In this document: positions 10,122-19,007 of the stretch, in pieces
How positions within the stretch are numbered: the first letter of the stretch is position 1
Layout of the letters: every line of letters starts with the position of its first letter
NCBI RefSeq assembly: GCF_003130585.1
Contig: NZ_QFKX01000001.1
Span: 806,001-870,000, forward strand
Direction of reading: 5' to 3'
Length of the DNA: 64,000 bases
Origin: Brachybacterium endophyticum
GTDB taxonomy: Bacteria; Actinomycetota; Actinomycetes; Actinomycetales; Dermabacteraceae
Program-made: the position numbers and the translations under genes
Notes under the pieces: model-generated
What the model was told of the DNA's origin: nothing
Databases searched by the model: none
What the model saw: only the letters and a program-made list of their open reading frames with translations

Positions 10122-11114
10122 TCAGCGCACGAGCACGCCGTGGCCCGTCCGCCACCCGCGACCGTCGGCCAGACGATCGCCGACCACCTTCTCGAGCCGT
10201 GTGCGGCGGGGACGCCGGATCGCCTCGGCGGAGCTGCGGGCGTGGAAGACGAAGAAGGCCGCGCCCTCGTCGTCGGCGTGGGAGTCGACGACGGTGAAGC
10301 GGTCCACGAAGGCCCCGATGTTCGAGTCGTCCCCGAGTTCGTCGACCAGGACCCTGTTCATCAGCCACGAATCGCACGTGAACTCACGACCGAAGGCGGG
10401 CATGTTCTCGGGGGCGGCGCGCACCAGGTCCGGGTAGGCGGCGGGGAAGTAGCGCTCCGCCTGCTCGAAGGACGCCTCGACCTCGCCGGGATCCAGCGGG
10501 CCCGTCGCGGGGATGTGCACGCCGATCACGGAGCGGCCGTCGGCCGCCGACCGGTGCAGGTCGAACTGCAGCCTGGCGAGGTGCACGAGGCGCCCGCGCC
10601 AGTTCATCGCCGTCCACGCCACCTGGTGCAGTCCCAGCCGCCCGCCCGTGCTCGCCCGGTGCACACGCATCTGCTGGCCGAGGTCGGCGAGCACCAGCCA
10701 GGACAGCTCCTCGCCGAGTCCGCGCTCCGCGTGCCAGGCGCGGACCACGTCGGTCGAGGCCAGGTGCGCGAGGATCGCCACCAGGCCCTCCCCGGGCAGG
10801 ACGCGCTCCTGCAGTGCGTCGTGGGCCGCGGCGAGCTCGGCCAGCGGTGCCGGCGGGACCTCGAGCCCGGCCGCGCGCAGCAGGTTCGCGGTGCGGGTGA
10901 CGGCGGTCAGGATCGCTGCGTCCTCGAGCGCCCGCGGGAGCACGGCCTCGAGCTCGCTGCGGTCCTCGCCGGTGATCCCGAGGCGCGGCAGCAGGACCTC
11001 GAGCGACGCGGGGGAGAGGCGCTCGCGCACCTGCGCCTCGTCCAGCGCATCGGGTGCCGCCAGCCCCGTGCTGAGCGGAGCGGGGGCGGGTCTCGATGCG
11101 TCGTCGCGGGTCAT
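10122..11114 (-). CDS. Acyltransferase-like protein (NAT_N/GNAT_C type)
   Basis: A 330-residue protein resembling actinobacterial acyltransferase-domain proteins. The N-terminal ~130 residues are helical (DALDEAQVRERLSPASLEVL). The C-terminal part from about 170 has the GNAT-C-like features GRLGLHQVAWTAMNWRGRL, GVHIPATGPLDPGEVEASF and YFPAAYPDL. No catalytic role has been read from the sequence. The ATG at 11114 follows TAGGCT (11121-11126, minus strand) by 6 nt, again leaderless. It is divergent from the HerA-like gene and convergent with the TetR gene. The family assignment is from memory of the motif layout and is moderate. Confidence 0.6.
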   Translation of the reverse strand: MTRDDASRPAPAPLSTGLAAPDALDEAQVRERLSPASLEVLLPRLGITGEDRSELEAVLPRALEDAAILTAVTRTANLLRAAGLEVPPAPLAELAAAHDALQERVLPGEGLVAILAHLASTDVVRAWHAERGLGEELSWLVLADLGQQMRVHRASTGGRLGLHQVAWTAMNWRGRLVHLARLQFDLHRSAADGRSVIGVHIPATGPLDPGEVEASFEQAERYFPAAYPDLVRAAPENMPAFGREFTCDSWLMNRVLVDELGDDSNIGAFVDRFTVVDSHADDEGAAFFVFHARSSAEAIRRPRRTRLEKVVGDRLADGRGWRTGHGVLVR

Positions 11115-11199
11115 GCCGGAAGCCTATGTCGTGAGTGGGCGCCTCCGCGGTCCCCGGCCCGCTACGATCGTCCCGATCCCAGCGCTGCGAGGAGGACCC

Positions 11200-12837
11200 A
11201 TGACCGACGAGACCGTCCAGCCCGACGAGACCGCACCTGACCTCGACGAGAAGGCGACCGCCGTGCGCGACGCCTACGCCTTCGAGGGCACCCGGATCCA
11301 CCTCGGCGCGCTGGTGCGCCACGACGAGCCCGACCCGCAGGTCCCCGTGAATCTCGCCCTGGGCATGCTGAACCGCCACGGCCTCATCGCCGGCGCGACC
11401 GGCAGCGGCAAGACCAAGACCCTGCAGGTCATCGCCGAGCAGGTCGCCGCCGCGGGGACCCCTGTCTTCGTCGCCGACATGAAGGGCGACCTCGCGGGCA
11501 TCGCGGTGCCGGGTGAGGGCAGCGAGAAGCTGACCGCCCGCGCGAGGGCACGCGGGCAGGAGTGGACGGCGCGCGCCGGCACCACCGAGATCTTCAGCCT
11601 GGGCGGGCAGGGGGCCGGCATCCCGATCCGCACCACCGTGAGTGACTTCGGGCCGGTGCTGATGGCCAAGACCCTGGGGTTGAACGGCACCCAGGAGTCC
11701 TCGCTCAGCCTGATCTTCCACTACGCCGACACCAAGGGCCTGGGACTGCTGGACCTCAAGGACCTGCGCGCCCTCATCCAGTTCCTCACCGACGACGAGG
11801 AGGGCAAGAAGGAGCTCAAGGGGATCGGCGGTGTCTCGGCCGCGACCGCCGGGGTGATCCTGCGCGAGCTCACCGAGTTCGAGAATTCCGGGGCCGACGT
11901 CTTCTTCGGCGAGCCCGCCTTCGACACCAAGGACCTGCTGCGCACCGCCGAGGACGGGACCGGCATCGTCTCGTGCCTCGAGCTGCCCGACGTCGCCACC
12001 CGGCCCACGCTGTTCTCGACCTTCATGATGTGGCTGCTGGCGGACCTCTACCAGGACCTCCCGGAGGTCGGCGACGCGGACAAGCCGAAGCTCGTGTTCT
12101 TCTTCGACGAGGCGCACCTGCTGTTCAAGGACGCCTCCAAGGCGTTCCTCGAGCGGGTCGTCCAGACCGTCCGGCTGATCCGCTCCAAGGGCGTCGGCAT
12201 CTTCTTCATCACCCAGACCCCCAAGGACGTGCCCGGCGACGTCCTCGCGCAGCTGGGCAACCGCGTCCAGCACTCCCTGCGGGCCTACACCCCGGAGGAC
12301 GCCAAGGCGCTCAAGGCGACCGCCTCCACGTTCCCCCGCAGTGACGACGACCTGGTCGAGGTGATCCCGGCACTGGGCACCGGTGAGGCCGTGGTGACCG
12401 TGATGAGCGAGGACGGCGCCCCGACCCCGGTCGCGGTCACGGCGGTGCGTGCCCCCGAGTCCTCGATGAACCCGGCGCCCGCCGAGGCCCTCGAGAAGAT
12501 CGTCGGCTCCTCGTCGCTCTCGGCCTACGCCGAGGTGGTCGATCGCGAATCGGCCTACGAGATCCTCGGCCGACGCGACGAGGGGGCGAGCGCCGGTGGC
12601 GGAGCGGGGGCCGACGCCGCGGGCGGCGCGCCGGCGGAGAGCGCACCGGCCCCCGAGCGGGCGGGGCCCGAGTCCGATGCGTCGGGGGAGGAGAAGCCCG
12701 CGCGCGCCTCGAAGTCCTCGAGGAAGGACGACGGGATCCTGGGCAACCCCGCGGTGCGGTCGTTCATGCGCTCGGCCGGCACCGCGCTCGGGCGCGAGAT
12801 CACCCGGTCCCTGTTCGGCACCCGCCGGCGCCGCTGA
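11200..12837 (+). CDS. HerA-like ATPase (DUF853 family)
   Basis: A 545-residue P-loop ATPase of the HerA/FtsK superfamily known as DUF853 (E. coli YjgR type). It has Walker A GATGSGKT near residue 65 followed by VFVADMKGDLAGIAVPG. Walker B is KLVFFFDEAHLLF near residue 300, and the sensor/arginine region is SKGVGIFFITQTPKDVP. The C-terminal ~75 residues are a low-complexity Ala/Gly/Glu linker followed by a basic helix (SFMRSAGTALGREITRSLFGTRRRR). The ATG at 11200 has GGAGGA 5-10 nt upstream. The cellular role of the family is not established; it is not next to a NurA nuclease gene here. Confidence 0.88.
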   Translation: MTDETVQPDETAPDLDEKATAVRDAYAFEGTRIHLGALVRHDEPDPQVPVNLALGMLNRHGLIAGATGSGKTKTLQVIAEQVAAAGTPVFVADMKGDLAGIAVPGEGSEKLTARARARGQEWTARAGTTEIFSLGGQGAGIPIRTTVSDFGPVLMAKTLGLNGTQESSLSLIFHYADTKGLGLLDLKDLRALIQFLTDDEEGKKELKGIGGVSAATAGVILRELTEFENSGADVFFGEPAFDTKDLLRTAEDGTGIVSCLELPDVATRPTLFSTFMMWLLADLYQDLPEVGDADKPKLVFFFDEAHLLFKDASKAFLERVVQTVRLIRSKGVGIFFITQTPKDVPGDVLAQLGNRVQHSLRAYTPEDAKALKATASTFPRSDDDLVEVIPALGTGEAVVTVMSEDGAPTPVAVTAVRAPESSMNPAPAEALEKIVGSSSLSAYAEVVDRESAYEILGRRDEGASAGGGAGADAAGGAPAESAPAPERAGPESDASGEEKPARASKSSRKDDGILGNPAVRSFMRSAGTALGREITRSLFGTRRRR

Positions 12838-12886
12838 GGTCGGCCCGGGAGCCCGGACTGCGTCTCACCAGAACCCGGGTGGCTTC

Positions 12887-13510
12887 TCACCAGAAGTAGC
12901 CGCGCCCCGCGCAGAAGGTCGCGACCTGCTGCGCGCTCAGCCACTGGCGCTGGGGGAGGGAATCCGAGAGCGTCGCACCGGCGGGATCGGCGATGCGCAG
13001 CGTGCCCTCGTCGGCGTTGTAGCCGTCGATGGTCAGGAAGTGCTGGACGTCCTTGTCGTTGCCGCCCCAGCCGGGGTACTCCCCGGGCAGCACCCACCAG
13101 TTCACAACCGTCGCGAAGCCGTTGTCGGCGTTGTTGGTGGCGCGCTGCCAGAGCAGGTCGGCGTCCTCCTTCGTCGCCGTCATCGACTCCATGAAGTGAT
13201 CCGTGTAGGTCTTGTCGGGGGTGTGGGCGTTCAGGACGGGTGAGATCGCACCGAAGGTGGTGCCGTCGTCGGTCGTGCCGAGCTCTCCGGCGAGGGAGTC
13301 GGGGGTGGGGGCCTCGCCGCGGGCGCTGAGGGCGATTGCGACCGCCGTCGGCCCGCACCAGTAGAGGGTCGACTGCTGCTGCCAGGTGGTCGGCAGCAGC
13401 GTCTCGCCGGCGGCAGCCGTCGCGGTCGCGGCGGGGAGGAGGGTCGTCCCGGCGCCCAGAGCGAGGGCGCTGAGTCCGGTGGTGCGGAGAAAAGTGCGAC
13501 GGTCCAGCAT
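12887..13510 (-). CDS. Tat-exported C39-family peptidase
   Basis: A 207-residue secreted cysteine peptidase-like protein. The N-terminus has a twin-arginine signal (DRRTFLRTTG, then a hydrophobic stretch ending at TATAAAG). The mature domain shows a C39/BtrH-like catalytic set: Cys52 in STLYWCGPTAV, His157 in DVQHFLTIDGYN and Asp175 in LRIADP. No ABC-transporter domain is attached, so it is a free extracellular hydrolase or a bacteriocin-like processing enzyme rather than a leader-peptide exporter. The ATG at 13510 has AAGGAG 6-11 nt upstream. A short repeat (TCTCACCAGAA) around its stop is duplicated 22 bp downstream. Confidence 0.82.
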   Translation of the reverse strand: MLDRRTFLRTTGLSALALGAGTTLLPAATATAAAGETLLPTTWQQQSTLYWCGPTAVAIALSARGEAPTPDSLAGELGTTDDGTTFGAISPVLNAHTPDKTYTDHFMESMTATKEDADLLWQRATNNADNGFATVVNWWVLPGEYPGWGGNDKDVQHFLTIDGYNADEGTLRIADPAGATLSDSLPQRQWLSAQQVATFCAGRGYFW

Positions 13511-13596
13511 GGGGGCTCCTTCGGGGAGGGGATGCGCGCCCGTCGTTGTGACGCGACGCACACCACTGTAGGGCCGGGCATCCCCGCGCAGGACGG

Positions 13597-13630
13597 GAAC
13601 GGCCCCCGGGGGATCCCCCGGGGGCCGTTC
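13597..13630 (-). terminator. 34-bp palindromic terminator after gpmA
   Basis: A perfect palindrome with arms GAACGGCCCCCGGGGGA lies about 50 nt past the gpmA stop and before the C39 peptidase start. As RNA it would form a very GC-rich hairpin with a tight centre (GATC). Confidence 0.75.
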
Positions 13631-13681
13631 TCCTCGTGCGCGCCGAGCGGTGTCGGCGCCGGCGTCGGCGTCTGGTCCGCC

Positions 13682-14428
13682 CTACTTCTTGCCCTGGTTG
13701 GCGACGGCCTCGGCGGCGGCCTTCGCAGCCACCGGGTCGAGGTAGCGGCCGCCCTTCTCGAGCGGCCGGAAGTCCTCGTCGAGCTCGTAGACCAGCGGCT
13801 GGCCGGTGGGGATGTTCAGCCCCGCGATCTCCTCGTCGCTGATGCCGTCGAGGTGCTTGACGAGGGCGCGCAGCGAGTTGCCGTGGGCGGCGACCAGCAC
13901 CGTCCTGCCCGCCTTCAGATCGGGCGTGATGCCCTCCTCCCAGTAGGGGAGGAAGCGCTCGACGACGTCCTTCAGGCACTCGGTGTGCGGCAGCTGCTCG
14001 CCCAGGTCGGCATAGCGGGGATCCTGGTCCTGGCTGAACTCGGTGCCGAACTCGATCTCGGGCGGCGGCACGTCGTAGGAGCGGCGCCAGGCCATGAACT
14101 GCTCCTCGCCGTACTTCTCGCGGATCTCCGCCTTGTCCAGACCCTGCAGGGCGCCGTAGTGGCGCTCGTTCAGGCGCCAGTCCCGGCGCACCGGGATCCA
14201 GTGGCGGTCGGCGGCGTCCAGCGAGAGGTTCGCCGTCATGATCGCGCGGCGCAGCAGAGAGGTGTGGACGACGTCGGGCAGCACGTCCTCGCGGGCCAGC
14301 AGCTCGCCGCCCGCGATCGCCTCGGCCTTCCCGGACTCCGACAGCGGCACGTCGACCCAGCCGGTGAAGAGGTTCTTCGCGTTCCATTCGCTCTCGCCGT
14401 GGCGGAGCAGCACGAGTGTGTAGGTCAT
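13682..14428 (-). CDS. gpmA: 2,3-bisphosphoglycerate-dependent phosphoglycerate mutase
   Basis: Interconverts 3- and 2-phosphoglycerate in glycolysis and gluconeogenesis. At 248 residues it has the usual dPGM length. The phosphohistidine motif is [12 protein letters not shown] (His ~10). It is followed by [14 protein letters not shown], the [19 protein letters not shown] block and the second catalytic histidine in [19 protein letters not shown]. The ATG at 14428 follows TACGCT (14435-14440, minus strand) by 6 nt. A strong palindromic terminator lies downstream. Confidence 0.97.
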   Translation of the reverse strand: MTYTLVLLRHGESEWNAKNLFTGWVDVPLSESGKAEAIAGGELLAREDVLPDVVHTSLLRRAIMTANLSLDAADRHWIPVRRDWRLNERHYGALQGLDKAEIREKYGEEQFMAWRRSYDVPPPEIEFGTEFSQDQDPRYADLGEQLPHTECLKDVVERFLPYWEEGITPDLKAGRTVLVAAHGNSLRALVKHLDGISDEEIAGLNIPTGQPLVYELDEDFRPLEKGGRYLDPVAAKAAAEAVANQGKK

Positions 14429-14687
14429 GTCCCCAGCGTAATCCACCCTCTCGCCGTGAACCTGGTCGTGACCTCCTGTGCACTTGCTCTCCGGAAGTTC
14501 CAAGAGTCGTCCCAGCTGGCTACCATGGGAGAACCGGGCGCCCGGACGATGTCGACCGCCGCGCCGCCGCGACGCCCCGCGCGTCGCCTCCCTCTCACGA
14601 GCCGCGCCGAGGGTTCCTCTGCGCCGTCCGCGCGATCGCTTCCCTCGGGTGCCCGTCCACAGGACGGCCGACAGAGCGGAGCACAGC

Positions 14688-16886
14688 GTGCAGGATGCCG
14701 AGCAGACGACACCGAAGACCGTGGCGAGGGACCGCAGGGCCGCTGAGGGCCCGCGTGACGAGCGCCGCCCACCCTCGACGAGCGAGGAGATGCAGCGCGG
14801 TCCCACCGATCTGGGGCCCGCGGGCGGGATCACGGTCAACAAGGTCGTCCTCGGTGTCTCCTCCGCCGTCATCCTCGCGTTCTCGCTGTGGGCGATCCTG
14901 AGCCCGTCGGGTGCGCAGAGCACGCTCTCGGGGGTGGTCACCTGGATCTCCACGAACGTCGGCTGGTTCTACGTGCTCACCGTGACCGTGGTGATCGGCT
15001 TCGTGCTCTGGGTGGCGCTGTCCAAGCAGGGCACCGTGCGCCTGGGGCCGGACCACTCGCGGCCGCAGTACAGCCTGTTCACCTGGGTGGCGATGCTGTT
15101 CGCCGCGGGCGTCGGCATCGACATGCTGTTCTTCTCCGTCACCGGCCCTGTCACCCAGTACTACGCGCCGCCGACCCTCGACGCGGAGAGCGGCGAGGCG
15201 GCCCGTGACGCCGTGGTCTGGACGATCTTCCACTACGGGGTCGCCGGCTGGTCGATGTACTCGCTGCTGGGCATGGCCATGGGCTACTTCGCCTACCGCT
15301 GGGGGATGCCGCTGAGCATCCGCGCCGTGCTCTATCCGCTGTTCGGCAAGCGTGTGCGCGGTGCCACCGGGCACGTGATCGACATCGTCACCCTGGTGGG
15401 CACCGTGTTCGGGGTCGCCACCTCGATGGGCATCGGTGTGGTGCTGCTGAACATCGGCCTCGAGCACCTGCTGGGGCTGCCCGCGGGGCTGGCCGTGCAG
15501 ATCGCCCTGGTCGCCGTGGCCGTGGTGATGACCATCGCGGCCTGCACCTCGGGCGTGGACAAGGGCATCCGCCTGATCTCGGAGCTCAACATCTGGATCG
15601 CCGCCGCGATGCTGCTGTACATCATCGTCACCGGCCGCACCGCCTTCCTGCTCTCCGCGATCGTGGAGAACATCGGTCGCTTCGTCACCACGCTGCCCGG
15701 CCGCACCATGGAGACGATGGCCTACGAGTCCGGCGGCTCGGAGTGGATGGCCGGATGGACCCTGTTCTTCTGGGCGTTCTGGCTGGCCTGGGGCCCCTTC
15801 GTCGGCCTGTTCCTGGCCCGGATCTCCCGCGGGCGCACCCTGCGTGAGTTCGTGCTCGCGGCGATCACCGCACCCGTGCTGTGCGACCTGCTGATCGTCT
15901 CGGTGTTCGGCAACTCGGCGATGTCCGAGGTGCTGGGCGGCAACGACGCCTTCGGCAAGCTCGCGATGAAGAGTCCCGAGGAGGGCTGGTACGCGCTGCT
16001 GGAGATGTTCCCGGGCGCCTCCTTCCTGATCGGCCTGGCCACTCTCTCCGGGCTGCTCTTCTACCTGACCAGCGCGAACTCCGGGGCGATGGTGATGTCG
16101 AACTTCTCCTCGACGATCCGGGACCCCGGTGAGGACGGCCCCAAGTGGCTGCGCATCTACTGGGCGGTGCTCACCGCCGTGCTGACGGTCGCGATGCTGA
16201 TCGCCGGCGGGGTGACCACGATGGAGTACGCGACGCTGATCTTCGCGCTGCCCGTCACCGTCATCGCCTACCTGGTGATGTTCTCCTTCACCAAGGTGCT
16301 GCGGATGGAGGCCGCCGAGCGCGAGGGCTGGGCGCGGCTGCGCGCGGCCGGACTGCGTCGCGGCGGGGCCGGGCGCTCCTGGCGCCAGCGCATGGCCTCG
16401 ATCCGCGCCTACCCGGGACGCGATCAGGTCGCACAGTTCTCCGACTCCGTCGTCGGCCCCGCCCTCGAGGCGGTCGCCGAGGAGTTCCGTGCCTCGGGCA
16501 CGGCCGCCGCGGTCGAGCGCGCGGAGGAGCCGCTCACCGGGGTCGACGAGTACGTGCTGACCGTCCCGATGGGGGAGGAGCGCGACTTCCTCTACAAGGT
16601 CGCCTCCGTGCAGGCGCCCGTCCCGCAGATCGGCTCGAAGGCCTCCCGCGGCGAGACCCGCTACTGGCGCCTCGAGGTGTTCTCCCAGACCGGCTCGGCC
16701 GGGTACGACCTGATGGGGATGACCGACCAGCAGATCATCGAGGACGTCCTGGACTCCTACGAGGCGCACCTCGCCTTCCTGCACCTCAGCACCGAGCACG
16801 ACGGGCTCTCCTCGATCGCGCCGGTCGGTCTGGAGACCGGACAGGAGTCGATCGCCGGGGAGCCCGCGCCGCCACGGATCGGGTGA
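14688..16886 (+). CDS. BCCT transporter, BetT-like with C-terminal domain
   Basis: A 732-residue betaine/choline/carnitine-type sodium- or proton-coupled transporter. Twelve membrane helices span about residues 50-550. The family box in helix 8 reads [18 protein letters not shown] and is followed by [15 protein letters not shown]. The ~170-residue cytoplasmic tail ends with [16 protein letters not shown] and [19 protein letters not shown], which resembles the regulatory tail of E. coli BetT, so choline is a likely substrate. One residue of the tryptophan box is Phe, where glycine-betaine carriers usually have Trp. The GTG at 14688 was chosen for the GGAG 6 nt upstream; the open frame extends further up without a better start. 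Osmotic regulation is expected for the family. Confidence 0.85.
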   Translation: MQDAEQTTPKTVARDRRAAEGPRDERRPPSTSEEMQRGPTDLGPAGGITVNKVVLGVSSAVILAFSLWAILSPSGAQSTLSGVVTWISTNVGWFYVLTVTVVIGFVLWVALSKQGTVRLGPDHSRPQYSLFTWVAMLFAAGVGIDMLFFSVTGPVTQYYAPPTLDAESGEAARDAVVWTIFHYGVAGWSMYSLLGMAMGYFAYRWGMPLSIRAVLYPLFGKRVRGATGHVIDIVTLVGTVFGVATSMGIGVVLLNIGLEHLLGLPAGLAVQIALVAVAVVMTIAACTSGVDKGIRLISELNIWIAAAMLLYIIVTGRTAFLLSAIVENIGRFVTTLPGRTMETMAYESGGSEWMAGWTLFFWAFWLAWGPFVGLFLARISRGRTLREFVLAAITAPVLCDLLIVSVFGNSAMSEVLGGNDAFGKLAMKSPEEGWYALLEMFPGASFLIGLATLSGLLFYLTSANSGAMVMSNFSSTIRDPGEDGPKWLRIYWAVLTAVLTVAMLIAGGVTTMEYATLIFALPVTVIAYLVMFSFTKVLRMEAAEREGWARLRAAGLRRGGAGRSWRQRMASIRAYPGRDQVAQFSDSVVGPALEAVAEEFRASGTAAAVERAEEPLTGVDEYVLTVPMGEERDFLYKVASVQAPVPQIGSKASRGETRYWRLEVFSQTGSAGYDLMGMTDQQIIEDVLDSYEAHLAFLHLSTEHDGLSSIAPVGLETGQESIAGEPAPPRIG

Positions 16887-16905
16887 GGGTCGGGGCGGGA
16901 CCCTC
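16885..16905. terminator. Short hairpin between convergent betT-like gene and dtd
   Basis: GAGGGTC and GACCCTC form a 7-bp stem with a 7-nt loop. It spans the 17-nt gap and both stop codons of the two convergent genes, so it could stop transcription from each side. Confidence 0.5.
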
Positions 16906-17329
16906 AGGCCTCCAGCAGGATCGTGAACGGCCCGTCGTTGGTCGAGGACACCTGCATGTGGGCGCCGAACCGGCCGGTGCCGACGGTGACACCGCGCTCG
17001 CGGATCGCGTCGACGAGCGCCTCGATCAAGGGTTCGGCGACATCACCCGGGGCGGCCTTCGACCACGAGGGACGGCGTCCCTTGCGGGCGTCGCCGTAGA
17101 GGGTGAACTGGGAGACCACGAGCACCTGCGCGTCCGCATCGAGCACCGAGCGCTCGCCCTCGAGGATCCGCAGCTCGCAGATCTTGCGGGCGAGCGTGGC
17201 GACCTGTTCGGCGCCGTCGTCATGGGTGGCCCCCACGAGGGCGAGGATTCCCTCGCCCTCGATGCTGCCGGTCACCTCCCCGTCGACCTCGACACGGGCA
17301 CCGGCGACTCTCTGCAGGACGGCTCGCAT
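16904..17329 (-). CDS. dtd: D-aminoacyl-tRNA deacylase
   Basis: Removes D-amino acids and glycine wrongly attached to tRNA. At 141 residues it has the normal Dtd size. It starts [17 protein letters not shown] and carries the first active-site motif [10 protein letters not shown] near residue 80 and the C-terminal NDGPFT loop, a variant of the usual NxGPVT. The ATG at 17329 follows TACCCT (17337-17342, minus strand) by 7 nt. It converges with the transporter gene. Upstream begins the repeat-rich island. Confidence 0.93.
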   Translation of the reverse strand: MRAVLQRVAGARVEVDGEVTGSIEGEGILALVGATHDDGAEQVATLARKICELRILEGERSVLDADAQVLVVSQFTLYGDARKGRRPSWSKAAPGDVAEPLIEALVDAIRERGVTVGTGRFGAHMQVSSTNDGPFTILLEA

Positions 17330-17454
17330 GGTGCCGAGGGTAGTCGGCTGTCGGCGTCGGCCGCGCCACCGTTTCAGCCGACGCCTGCGCTGGTTGACCA
17401 GCCCTGTGGCCGTGGCCGTGGTCGTGGCCGTTGCCTGCCCCGTGGTTGTGATGG

Positions 17455-17520
17455 CCGATGGCTCCTGGTGAGGTCTCAACCGCTGTGAGAACGTGAGCCC
17501 TCACCACGAGCCATCGAACG
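17455..17520. repeat. 66-bp hairpin repeat, copy 1
   Basis: It matches copy 2 (18856-18921) at 62 of 66 positions in the same orientation. Arms CGATGGCTCCTGGTGAGG (17456-17473) and its complement (17499-17516) pair over 18 bp with one mismatch. Inside, TCTCA and TGAGA can form a second small stem. The two copies lie on either side of the DUF559 nuclease-like gene, 1401 bp apart start to start. Confidence 0.95.
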
Positions 17521-17540
17521 ACAGCCCGAGCACGGCAGGG

Positions 17541-17585
17541 CGCCGGCGAACAGCGCGCCGGCGAACAGCGAACCGGCGAGCAGAG
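17541..17585. repeat. 15-bp tandem repeat, three units
   Basis: CGCCGGCGAACAGCG occurs twice exactly (17541-17555, 17556-17570), followed by a diverged third unit (17571-17585). It directly follows the hairpin repeat. Confidence 0.9.
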
Positions 17586-17669
17586 CATGGCCCGGGTGTC
17601 CGAGGCAGGTGCGCCGCGCGCCGACCGTAGATGTCTCACGATGTGCACCGCCCGCGCGAGCCTCCATCA

Positions 17670-18620
17670 TCAGCCCAGGCGCTCGACCGCGCGTCGCCCG
17701 TGGGGACCGAGCAGGCGGATCGTGTCACGCACGGCGAGCTGCGTGGCCTGCCAGTCGTGCCAGATCTGGTCGTAGCTGAGACGGAGCGTCTGCAGGCCGA
17801 GCCGGCGCAGCGCGAGATCGCGTCGCCGATCGCGGTCGAATGCGCCGGGGAGACTGTGCGGGCCGCGGCCGTCGATCTCGAGGAAGATCCCTCCCCCGTA
17901 GGCGTCCACGAATCCGACGTCCTCGACGAAGACCTGCTGCTCGACGCGGTAGCCGAGCCGTCGGAGCATCCTCACCACCCGTGTCTCGGATCCCGATCCG
18001 CTGGCGTCGGAGAGCCGTCCGATGCGGGATCTCAGATGGTCGGGCAGCGCTTCGACGATCGCAGCGATCTCCTCCGGGGTTCTGCGATTCTCGGCGAGGA
18101 CTGATTCGAGGACGATCGACGCCGATTCCCCGTCGAGACATCGCGCAGCGTGCGCGAGGCTGAGGTCGAGGGAGGCCACGAGGTCCTGCTCCGGCCAGGT
18201 CCTGAAATGGGCCGCGGGTGGAGGACGACGCCTGGCCCAGATGCGTGCGAGCGGGGGGGAGTAGAGATGCCGTCGGGAGATCTGATCCGCCGACGGCTCC
18301 GGCGTCCATACCTGGTGGCGCATCAGCGCGTCCCTGCAGGTGATCCTGGCGGATGCCCGAGCGGCGGTCACCACCTGCGGATCAGCATCGGGTCGGGCGT
18401 AGATGCCACGTGCGACCCGACGCAGGCGTCCGTCGGCCAGGCCCTTGCGAATCTCTGCCGCCGGCACGTCGGCCTCCACGAGCTGTGACCGGGTGAACAC
18501 GCCCAACGTGGCGGGCGACAGACGATCCTCGCGCGGATCGGCGGGGTGCGGCCGCTTCCACGGGAGTGCTCGGCTCGGAACTGCCATGGTGCTGGCGGTG
18601 TGCAGAGGGAGGGCAGTCAT
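17670..18620 (-). CDS. AbiEi/DUF559-type nuclease-like protein
   Basis: A 316-residue protein of a family very common in actinobacteria. Near residue 40 there is an AbiEi-like winged helix (GVFTRSQLVEADVPAAEI, then LRRVARGIYARP). The C-terminal ~100 residues resemble DUF559/Vsr-type endonucleases: FVDAYGGGIFLEIDGRG, an Arg-rich helix, then LGLQTLRLSYDQI. The carboxylates in VDAY and EIDG could bind metal. The start is uncertain: ATG 18620 is used, ATG 18587 is possible, and the frame stays open to 18905 inside the repeat through a Ser/Asp/Pro-rich stretch. No toxin partner gene is adjacent. Flanking hairpin repeats and low-complexity DNA suggest an acquired segment. Confidence 0.7.
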   Translation of the reverse strand: MTALPLHTASTMAVPSRALPWKRPHPADPREDRLSPATLGVFTRSQLVEADVPAAEIRKGLADGRLRRVARGIYARPDADPQVVTAARASARITCRDALMRHQVWTPEPSADQISRRHLYSPPLARIWARRRPPPAAHFRTWPEQDLVASLDLSLAHAARCLDGESASIVLESVLAENRRTPEEIAAIVEALPDHLRSRIGRLSDASGSGSETRVVRMLRRLGYRVEQQVFVEDVGFVDAYGGGIFLEIDGRGPHSLPGAFDRDRRRDLALRRLGLQTLRLSYDQIWHDWQATQLAVRDTIRLLGPHGRRAVERLG

Positions 18621-18714
18621 GGAGCGAGACTGGGCCAGGACGCCCCGGTACGGATCGCACGGGAGCACTCTGTGGACCACATAGGGGTGGGGAGGACGCC
18701 GCCCGAATCCTGAG

Positions 18715-18835
18715 TCTGAGGACGAGGACGAGGACGAGGACGAGGCCGGGGTCGGGCTCGGGTCCGGGTCCGAGTCCGAGTGCGAGTCCGGGATCGGGTG
18801 CGGGATCGGCCGCGGGCCGTCGGTCGCGTGCCGGC
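18715..18835. repeat. Low-complexity GACGAG / GTCCGA hexamer run
   Basis: Tandem GAGGAC units are followed by degenerate GGGTCC/GAGTCC units, over about 120 bp immediately left of hairpin repeat copy 2. On the minus strand the frame reads as Ser/Asp/Pro-rich peptide continuous with the DUF559 frame. The 387 bp from 18621 to 19007 hold only this run, the repeat and the unremarkable DNA around them. Confidence 0.85.
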
Positions 18836-18855
18836 CCATCGGCCTGATCGGTTCG

Positions 18856-18921
18856 CCGATGGTTCCTGGTGAGGTCTCAACCGCTGTGAGAGCTTGAGCC
18901 CTCACCAGGAGCCATCGAACG
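18856..18921. repeat. 66-bp hairpin repeat, copy 2
   Basis: This is the direct-orientation partner of 17455-17520, with four substitutions. Here the arms CGATGGTTCCTGGTGAGG and CCTCACCAGGAGCCATCG pair fully apart from one T-G wobble. The mismatch is at a different position from that in copy 1, so structure is kept while sequence drifts. Confidence 0.95.
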
Positions 18922-19007
18922 CAACAGATGGCCGATCCCCCACGCGAAACTCGCAGGACGAACGAGATCGGCCGGAAGGCGTAGGCCTCAGCCCGGTCTG
19001 CAAGGCC

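Larger units (their letters stand above)
17330..17669. other. Repeat-rich gene-free stretch beside dtd
   Basis: The stretch contains the dtd promoter, a low-complexity run of GTGGCC/GTGGTC units (about 17404-17450), the first 66-bp hairpin repeat (17455-17520) and a 15-bp tandem repeat (17541-17585). Short reading frames cross it but show no family features, and the peptides they encode are low-complexity. Confidence 0.7.

Noticed and set aside
12863-12895. Repeated TCTCACCAGAA near the end of the C39 peptidase gene
   Set aside because: Only two 11-bp copies 22 bp apart, without symmetry. Probably a small duplication of the gene end with no function.
17541-17585. Possible CRISPR-like array
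   Set aside because: Units are 15 bp and contiguous with no spacers, and no cas genes are nearby. It is a simple tandem repeat.
17670-18620. Type IV toxin-antitoxin system
   Set aside because: The AbiEi-like domain is fused to a nuclease-like domain and no AbiEii-type toxin gene is present. Such orphan proteins are common in actinobacteria.
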